Of a DNA stretch of 10,934 nucleotides, positions 7,127 through 10,934 are shown piece by piece (the first letter of the stretch is position 1; each line of letters opens with the position of its first letter). Both the position numbers and the translations under genes were made by a program. The stretch is from Alphaproteobacteria bacterium (lineage in GTDB: Bacteria > Pseudomonadota > Alphaproteobacteria > Rs-D84): the NCBI GenBank assembly GCA_017937735.1, contig JAGBCZ010000006.1, positions 1 through 10,934 on the forward strand, given 5' to 3'. The notes beneath the pieces were generated by a model. The model saw only the letters and a list, made by a program, of their open reading frames with translations, was not told the DNA's origin and did not search any database.

Positions 7127-8116
7127 TTAATTCCTTCTTTTGATTGCCAATCTGGCAGCACGCAGTGATAATTTTAATGCAAAATCACGCAATAAAATTT
7201 CAGCAGGCATCCCAGTTGTGCGCAGTTGTTTTTCCAGTTCGTTTAATCTGATTAAGACGTTTGTAATTTCATTTTCTGGCCAGATTCGCATCGCTTGTTT
7301 AAATTTATCTTCGACTTTCCAGAACAGTCGTGGCAATTGTCCATTTACGATTGCATTTTGTAACTTCTTAAAATGTCCGTCCAGCATACGTACCAGCATA
7401 TTTGATTCTTTGTTATCGTACAGTAATCTGTCCAATGCGGTCATTGTTTGTTGTATATGTCCGGCTGTCAAAGAATACAGAAAATCATCCATATCCGCAG
7501 CCCCTGTATCTGGCAGACATTTTTCAACATCACTTAATTCAACGATGCGTTTATCATCAACGTACAATGCAATCTTTGCCAGAAAGCCACGTGTTATACC
7601 ACGATCACTGCCCAAATGAGACGTCATATAATCCATTGCGTCTGGTGTTATTTGGTTAATGCCGGCAGATGCAGATAATTCATTACGTATCAATGTCGCC
7701 AGCGTTTTTGCATCGTCTGTATAACATGCCAGTGCCGCCATGTTGTCTGCGCCTTCGAACAATGTGCGCAGACCACCGCCTGCACGCAAATCGCCACCCG
7801 CAACGATAACCGTGGCGCACAGTCCGCTGTGTGATATCAGTTCCGCAACCGCCTTGGCGCATGCGTCCCCTGCATTAGAAATCAAGACCATTTTATTGCC
7901 ACCAAACATAGATGGGGTACATGCCTCGGCAAACAAGGCATCTTGCTTTTCACGTAATTCATCTGAATCCAGGGCGAATAAGTTGTCTTTCTCAATCCCC
8001 AGTTTTTCAATCGCCATATCGCAATATTCGTCCACCTGACCTGCATCAGGACCATATATCAACACGGCACGAATTTTTGTGATACCGTTTTTAAAATCTG
8101 CGTCACGCCACTTCAT
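7127..8116 (-). CDS. holA: DNA polymerase III subunit delta
   Basis: The 329-aa product fits HolA, the clamp-loader subunit that opens the beta sliding clamp. The N-terminal region (about 15-30, IRAVLIYGPDAGQVDEYC) matches the family's degenerate P-loop start, 'LIYGPDxGxV'. Further family features are the FGGNKMVLI strand (about 71-79, often 'SLFGGRRLV' in homologues), the VIVAGGDL stretch, the LGSDRGITRGFLAKIALY helix-turn region (about 168-185), and a helical C-terminal collar with LDRLLYDNKESNMLVRML. Its ATG shares one base with the lptE stop (TAATG), so translation is coupled. LptE followed by holA is a common alphaproteobacterial order, usually with leuS before lptE; here leuS is absent and lptE has its own promoter. 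Confidence 0.9.
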   Translation of the reverse strand: MKWRDADFKNGITKIRAVLIYGPDAGQVDEYCDMAIEKLGIEKDNLFALDSDELREKQDALFAEACTPSMFGGNKMVLISNAGDACAKAVAELISHSGLCATVIVAGGDLRAGGGLRTLFEGADNMAALACYTDDAKTLATLIRNELSASAGINQITPDAMDYMTSHLGSDRGITRGFLAKIALYVDDKRIVELSDVEKCLPDTGAADMDDFLYSLTAGHIQQTMTALDRLLYDNKESNMLVRMLDGHFKKLQNAIVNGQLPRLFWKVEDKFKQAMRIWPENEITNVLIRLNELEKQLRTTGMPAEILLRDFALKLSLRAARLAIKRRN

Positions 8117-8589
8117 TATTTATCTTTGTGTTCGAATTTGTATGTTTCTGCAATTACGCGCGAACTGATTTGTTCCGACAGTGTGCGAATAATGTTTTTG
8201 ACTGCGTTATTATAAGATGCGTTTGATGCAACCAGATACGACACGAACGGATACGATTCGGCGGCATGTTCAGAACCGCTGGCAATAGTTTTATTATTGT
8301 GCATCAGTGTATATGTGGCGGTTAATGATACTTCTTGCCATGCTGCATCGCCTGTCTGTTCCAGTGCCTTGTATTGTGTGTGTGGTGTGCTTAATTGTAT
8401 GTTCAGTGTATATGTTGCATCTGTTCCGTATTGATTACCAAATTCTGCCCACAGTGCGTTGCGCAGTTCGATTCCGTTAATTCCGCTGATTGGTGCGACA
8501 TATACATCGGTCGTTTGACCAGAATACATCGGCACAAAACCACATGATGTTAATACGATGCAAAATAACAAAGATAAAATTTTTTTCAT
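8116..8589 (-). CDS. lptE: LPS-assembly lipoprotein LptE
   Basis: LptE is an outer-membrane lipoprotein that plugs and helps assemble the LptD barrel, which places lipopolysaccharide on the cell surface. I chose the ATG at 8589 (157 aa) because it begins a lipoprotein signal peptide: MKK, a hydrophobic core, then lipobox LTSC with the lipidated Cys at residue 16. GFVPMYS directly after the Cys matches the family's typical 'CGF.PLY' start. Strand-like segments (TYTLNIQLS, VSLTATYTL) and a final helix (about 123-147) fit the LptE alpha/beta fold. The open frame extends upstream to 8952, but that part crosses the promoter and the divergent gene. A plausible ribosome site, TCTGGA, lies about 6 nt upstream. 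Presence of LptE implies an LPS-bearing outer membrane. Confidence 0.88.
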   Translation of the reverse strand: MKKILSLLFCIVLTSCGFVPMYSGQTTDVYVAPISGINGIELRNALWAEFGNQYGTDATYTLNIQLSTPHTQYKALEQTGDAAWQEVSLTATYTLMHNNKTIASGSEHAAESYPFVSYLVASNASYNNAVKNIIRTLSEQISSRVIAETYKFEHKDK

Positions 8590-8608
8590 GTTGTATCCAG
8601 ATTTTCTG

Positions 8609-8646
8609 TTGCAATTTATTTGTATATTACCTAGACTTTTTATAAA
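8609..8646 (+). promoter_or_regulatory. Possible promoter(s) for the cysteine-rich protein gene
   Basis: Two alternatives are visible. TTGCAA (8609-8614) with TAGACT (8632-8637) has 17-bp spacing. TTTGTA (8619-8624) with TATAAA (8641-8646) has 16-bp spacing and would give a transcript start only a few bases before the Shine-Dalgarno GAGGG. Neither is decisive. Both overlap the leftward lptE promoter. Confidence 0.4.
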
Positions 8647-8652
8647 TCGCAA
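8624..8652 (-). promoter_or_regulatory. Promoter of the lptE-holA-map-radC operon
   Basis: On the minus strand TTGCGA (8652-8647) precedes TAATAT (8629-8624) with exactly 17 bp between. The expected start is near 8617, leaving a leader of about 28 nt. The element lies inside the 72-bp gap to the divergent cysteine-rich gene, so the two promoters must overlap. Confidence 0.7.
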
Positions 8653-8661
8653 GAGGGAATG

Positions 8662-9900
8662 ATGAATATTTTTATCATGTTTTTGGTTGCACTGTTTATG
8701 GCGGGCTATTATTTGCTGGACAGCCCCAGTCAAAAAATCGTGTCGCATGATACAGAATACGCCATCAGCCAATCTGACATGCGCACCATTGCCCAGTGTG
8801 CTACGGCGGTTCACAATGCCCAGATAAACGGCTTTGAATTTGATGATATTTGTGTTCAGCAAAATGGCATTGTCAGTGAATTTATCTGCTTGAACAGCGG
8901 GATGAAGGTTGTATCCTGTGATGCGGATAATGGACGTAAAAAGATGAACCATTATATTGTAACAGCAACTGCCCCGATTGCAGATATGTACTATAACGAA
9001 ATGCTGGAAATTTTAGAACGTTATTTCGCAGAATCTGACACGTTTGGTTTGTTTCAAGAAAACGCTATTACATCTGGTGGTACTGCAACAAAGCGTATTG
9101 TTCCAAATGCGATAATCAAACACATGAACTTACAGGACGGGCAACTGGTGTATGTAACACAATATGATGTTCCTGATGTTGGGGCCGGATACACGATTAC
9201 AGATGTTGCCGATGTTAATTGCCCTGTGGGAACGGTCAAGACATATCGTTTTGGTCGTTGGCAATGTGTTGAACATAATACCAAGACGGACTGTGGCGGG
9301 GACAAGATATGGGATTCAAATTTATCAGAATGTGTTGCGGATGAATCACGCCGTCCATTGTGTTCTGGTAATCAAAATGCGGTAATGGTGGATGATGTTT
9401 GGGAATGTATCAGCCCGTTCCCAGAACGTACATGTCCAAACAATATGATTGCACGGCTTAATTATAACACATTGGAATGGGAATGTGTGGTTGAACCCGG
9501 TTCTGCATCTGATTCTAAAAAGTGTGACAATGTTGTATCCCAGGGGGCATTTGGTGCGTTTGGAACAACACTGCGCATACCACAAACATCATGCACAGAT
9601 TGTGAACGTATGATAACAGATTCTGAAACATGTGCATCATATTGTGTGCCAGACCCTGCCAAGGCAACCAACCCCAGTTGTTATCCTGGTAATATTTCAG
9701 ATTGCGCTGGCGCATCACGTGCCGTGTATTTTGGATTTCCAAATATGGCGTATGTGAATAACGTTTCTGATGTGGCTGGTATATCTGTACCATTGGATAC
9801 ATCGCATTCACAAAACAGACGGTTTAATTGTCTTGATTGTGGCATGGGCCAGATTGATGCATCTAAATCACGCCCACCGTATGTTGCGGTCTGTAAATAA
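8662..9900 (+). CDS. Membrane-anchored cysteine-rich protein with four Cys-pair repeats
   Basis: I do not recognise this 412-aa protein. An N-terminal hydrophobic helix (residues 2-19) with no clear cleavage site suggests an anchor with the rest outside the cytoplasm; a pilin-like N-terminus is possible but no GxxxxE processing site is visible. There are 22 cysteines. Residues 187-275 form four tandem units, each with a Cys pair: C187/C202, C211/C224, C234/C249 and C258/C275. The first Cys of each unit recurs every 23-24 residues, and three units end in W-x-C (WQC, WEC, WEC). A second Cys cluster (C288-C348) and CLDCG (390-394) follow. GAGGG at 8653-8657 precedes two consecutive ATGs (8659, 8662); the second gives better spacing. 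It is divergent from lptE and ends in a strong terminator. Confidence 0.8.
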   Translation: MNIFIMFLVALFMAGYYLLDSPSQKIVSHDTEYAISQSDMRTIAQCATAVHNAQINGFEFDDICVQQNGIVSEFICLNSGMKVVSCDADNGRKKMNHYIVTATAPIADMYYNEMLEILERYFAESDTFGLFQENAITSGGTATKRIVPNAIIKHMNLQDGQLVYVTQYDVPDVGAGYTITDVADVNCPVGTVKTYRFGRWQCVEHNTKTDCGGDKIWDSNLSECVADESRRPLCSGNQNAVMVDDVWECISPFPERTCPNNMIARLNYNTLEWECVVEPGSASDSKKCDNVVSQGAFGAFGTTLRIPQTSCTDCERMITDSETCASYCVPDPAKATNPSCYPGNISDCAGASRAVYFGFPNMAYVNNVSDVAGISVPLDTSHSQNRRFNCLDCGMGQIDASKSRPPYVAVCK

Positions 9901-9928
9901 AAAAAGCCCCCAAATGTGGGGCTTTTTT
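9901..9928. terminator. Bidirectional intrinsic terminator
   Basis: AAAAAGCCCC (9901-9910) pairs perfectly with GGGGCTTTTT (9918-9927) around a 7-nt loop, with T runs on both strands. It serves the cysteine-rich gene on the + strand and the coiled-coil gene ending at 9927 on the - strand. Confidence 0.9.
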
Positions 9929-10250
9929 ATAAATAATGCAGTTGTTGGTTTAAAATAGATTGATTGATAATGTTGTATATTTCAACCCATTTTTTCCATT
10001 GTGCGTATTGTGTGCCAGACAGCCCGGCCGGACCAGACAAAATATCGATTTGTTTTGATACGTTGTGTTTTTGCAACTGTAATTTTTTCATTTTATCTCG
10101 ATATGTTTTCAGTTCGTTATATCTGATTGTTGCATCAAAAGTCTGTTTTAATTTGTTTATTTGTTCAGATTTGTTGCGTGATTCGAATATCATATTAAAA
10201 AACATGCACATTTCAGGCGATTGTGTGTTTGTCAGTATTGAATAATCCAT
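9927..10250 (-). CDS. Small helical (coiled-coil) protein of unknown function
   Basis: A 107-aa soluble protein with no signal peptide. Residues about 26-71 are highly charged and helical (KSEQINKLKQTFDATIRYNE, KMKKLQLQKHNVSKQIDIL), ending at a GPAGLSG turn. A second helix with aromatic residues follows (QYAQWKKWVEIYNIINQSIL). On the minus strand a good Shine-Dalgarno, AGGAG, stands about 7 nt before the ATG at 10250, which supports this strand over the antisense frame of similar size. The gene ends in the shared terminator at 9901-9928. It lies downstream of another small coiled-coil gene in the same direction, separated by a hairpin. No family could be named. Confidence 0.65.
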   Translation of the reverse strand: MDYSILTNTQSPEMCMFFNMIFESRNKSEQINKLKQTFDATIRYNELKTYRDKMKKLQLQKHNVSKQIDILSGPAGLSGTQYAQWKKWVEIYNIINQSILNQQLHYL

Positions 10251-10272
10251 AATATACTCCTATTTTTTATGT

Positions 10273-10281
10273 ATTCTATCA
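10273..10281 (-). promoter_or_regulatory. Possible extended -10 promoter for the 107-aa coiled-coil gene
   Basis: Minus-strand TGATAGAAT combines a TGn extension with TAGAAT. No -35 element stands at the right distance, because that position lies in the upstream hairpin. The expected start near 10266 would leave about 16 nt before the ATG, including AGGAG. Confidence 0.4.
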
Positions 10282-10282
10282 C

Positions 10283-10306
10283 AAAATCCCCCGTATGGGG
10301 GATTTT
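10283..10306. terminator. Symmetric hairpin between the two coiled-coil genes, probable terminator
   Basis: AAAATCCCCC (10283-10292) pairs perfectly with GGGGGATTTT (10297-10306) around GTAT. It begins 1 bp beyond the stop of the upstream (80-aa) gene. The U tract is only four long, so termination may be partial and allow read-through into the 107-aa gene. Confidence 0.6.
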
Positions 10307-10307
10307 A

Positions 10308-10550
10308 TTAACGAATTTGAACTCTATCGTACAAAGTTCTTAATTTCTGTTTCATTGACATTTGTTGTTTGATTAAATTTTCCATGTCAACTTCATATTC
10401 ATAGATAACATCTGTTGCGCCAACAGCATTAAAACTTAACGCAACCTTGTGTTCCTGAATTTTGTTTTCCAGTTCAGCAACATGTGCAGTTGTGTTTTGG
10501 ATTTTTTGTTCCAAATCTCTAATTTCCTGCATTACGTTTGTATCGTTCAT
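10308..10550 (-). CDS. Small coiled-coil protein of unknown function
   Basis: An 80-aa protein from the ATG at 10550, chosen because AGGA stands 7 nt upstream and a strong promoter lies just before it; a longer frame to 10601 would include the -10 element. Residues 5-37 (MQEIRDLEQKIQNTT, ELENKIQEHKVAL) and 55-78 (MENLIKQQMSMKQKLRTLYD) have heptad-like spacing, with a loop at about 40-50, giving a likely helical hairpin. There is no Cys, signal peptide or membrane segment. The fold recalls small cytoskeletal or phage-like coiled-coil proteins, but no homology can be claimed. The strong promoter suggests high expression. Confidence 0.65.
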   Translation of the reverse strand: MNDTNVMQEIRDLEQKIQNTTAHVAELENKIQEHKVALSFNAVGATDVIYEYEVDMENLIKQQMSMKQKLRTLYDRVQIR

Positions 10551-10581
10551 AATAAATCCTTTTTTGTATATTCTGGGCTGT

Positions 10582-10609
10582 AATATAACACACAAAAACA
10601 ATTTGTCAA
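10582..10609 (-). promoter_or_regulatory. Strong promoter for the 80-aa coiled-coil gene
   Basis: On the minus strand a perfect TTGACA (10609-10604) is followed after 16 bp by TATATT (10587-10582). It is the closest match to the full sigma70 consensus among the leftward promoters in the window. Confidence 0.8.
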
Positions 10610-10640
10610 GTCTTTTTGTTGTGGAAAAATAATTGTATTA

Positions 10641-10649
10641 TGTTACAAT
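10641..10649 (+). promoter_or_regulatory. Extended -10 promoter for the structured RNA
   Basis: TGTTACAAT contains the TGn extension followed by TACAAT (10644-10649). A weak -35 candidate, TTGTGG (10619-10624), stands 19 bp upstream. The transcript should start near 10655-10657, just at the beginning of the self-complementary region. Confidence 0.55.
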
Positions 10650-10654
10650 AGTAT

Positions 10655-10830
10655 TGTTGACAGGAATTCTGTTGATGGGCGTGACAACCCATGTAGGGCG
10701 TCTGATTTCGGGCGGTAAAATCCAACCACAGTGATGGTTGGAGTGTGTGGAATATATCGAATAACACACGCAATTCTCTACATTGTTGTCAAGCTCCAAC
10801 CACTTGAATGATTTCGGTGGTTTTTTTGTT
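10655..10830 (+). ncRNA. Structured RNA of about 175 nt: candidate attenuator/riboswitch leader or free-standing ncRNA
   Basis: The region has no open frame of its own but strong self-complementarity. A basal rod pairs 10677-10698 with 10776-10796: GGGC/GCTC, TGACAAC/GTTGTCA and TGTAGGG/CTCTACA, separated by a 1x1 mismatch and a 3x2 internal loop. It encloses a short hairpin with wobbles (10699-10714), an 8-bp perfect hairpin TCCAACCA/TGGTTGGA with 6-nt loop (10721-10742), and a GTGTGT/ACACAC hairpin (10743-10769). An intrinsic terminator follows (10798-10827). TTGACA (10657-10662) can alternatively pair with TGTCAA (10787-10792). Size, own promoter and terminator would also suit 6S RNA, but the multibranched core fits that poorly. 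I see no tmRNA, SRP or RNase P hallmarks. Pairings were found by eye. Confidence 0.6.
10798..10827 (+). terminator. Intrinsic terminator after the structured RNA, possibly regulated
   Basis: AACCAC (10798-10803) pairs with GTGGTT (10817-10822) around a 13-nt loop, and seven T residues (10821-10827) overlap the end of the stem. The 5' arm is part of a 9-nt direct repeat (TCCAACCAC) also present at 10721-10729, so it can be captured by an upstream complement. Confidence 0.75.
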
Positions 10831-10853
10831 TAACTAAAACAGGGGGCATACGT

Positions 10854-10934
10854 ATGCGGGGGATAGTATTGTTTTTTTGTTTGTTTTTACCGACCACCAC
10901 CTGGACGGCAATACCATCAACTAATTATGTTAAT
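10854..10934 (+). CDS. Secreted protein, N-terminal signal peptide only (3' end outside the window)
   Basis: An ATG at 10854 stands 7 nt after AGGGGG (10841-10846), a good Shine-Dalgarno sequence. The 27 visible codons encode MRG, a hydrophobic core (IVLFFCLFLP), then TTTWTAIPSTNYVN, fitting a signal peptide with cleavage near residues 18-19 (after WTA). The frame is open to the window end. The start lies 26 bp after the terminator T run of the structured RNA, so its expression probably depends on read-through of that terminator unless a promoter is hidden in the short gap; none was seen. Function cannot be inferred. Confidence 0.65.
   Translation, partial: MRGIVLFFCLFLPTTTWTAIPSTNYVN

Noticed and set aside
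7120..7161. GTG start giving a 267-aa methionine aminopeptidase
   Set aside because: It overlaps holA by 35 bp and adds residues absent from the family; the ATG at 7119 puts all metal ligands at positions nearly identical to the E. coli enzyme.
8590..8952. N-terminal extension of the lptE frame
   Set aside because: It crosses the lptE promoter and the divergent cysteine-rich gene, while the ATG at 8589 gives a perfect lipoprotein signal peptide.
9964..10245. 93-residue plus-strand frame opposite the 107-aa coiled-coil gene
   Set aside because: It lacks a Shine-Dalgarno sequence and is rich in Cys/Phe/Ser as expected of antisense; the minus-strand gene has AGGAG at the right distance and ends at a terminator.
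9927..10550. Toxin-antitoxin reading of the two small genes
   Set aside because: Neither protein shows a toxin or DNA-binding motif; both are simply helical, and they are not translationally coupled.
10655..10830. Identity as 6S RNA, tmRNA, SRP RNA or RNase P RNA
   Set aside because: The size suits 6S, but the three-hairpin junction does not give one long rod with a central bubble. No tmRNA tag frame, SRP apical motif or RNase P conserved blocks are visible. 6S is kept only as an alternative.

Overview
The window most likely comes from a small-genome, AT-leaning alphaproteobacterium, probably an uncultured host- or gut-associated lineage. This is inference. It rests on the gene content (LptE, HolA, type I methionine aminopeptidase and RadC in one operon; ZapA preceded by a small coiled-coil partner), on secreted beta-barrel proteins ending in Phe, and on very tight gene packing. 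No tRNA, rRNA, CRISPR array, insertion sequence or transposase was seen.

Layout. Positions 2-706 hold the 3' part of an outer-membrane beta-barrel gene, closed by a strong terminator. A clear promoter (773-801) then drives a second barrel protein (827-1966) and a large secreted glycine-rich protein (2002-3669). A symmetric hairpin (3671-3699) separates these from the leftward pair zauP-like/zapA (3685-4172), cell-division factors whose mRNA looks leaderless. Its promoter overlaps, back to back, the promoter of a rightward pair: an acidic, probably disordered protein (4255-5136) and a two-helix membrane protein (5143-5655). That pair meets the leftward operon lptE-holA-map-radC (8589 down to 5647) tail to tail with a 9-bp overlap. 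The operon joins outer-membrane LPS-transport assembly, the replication clamp loader, N-terminal methionine removal and a JAMM/RadC protein through very short junctions or overlaps. Divergent from lptE is a membrane-anchored cysteine-rich protein (8662-9900) with four regularly spaced Cys-pair repeats.

The right end holds two small leftward coiled-coil genes of unknown function (9927-10250 and 10308-10550). It then has a 303-bp intergenic region containing a strong leftward promoter, a rightward extended -10 promoter, and a roughly 175-nt RNA (about 10655-10830) with extensive self-complementarity and an intrinsic terminator. Just downstream begins a secreted-protein gene (10854 onward, cut by the window).

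The most noteworthy signal is that RNA. It has a long interrupted basal helix enclosing three hairpins. A 9-nt direct repeat lets one arm of the middle hairpin pair instead with the 5' arm of the terminator. This is the architecture expected of a transcription attenuator or riboswitch, but it matches no class I could recognise. A free-standing ncRNA of 6S size is the main alternative.
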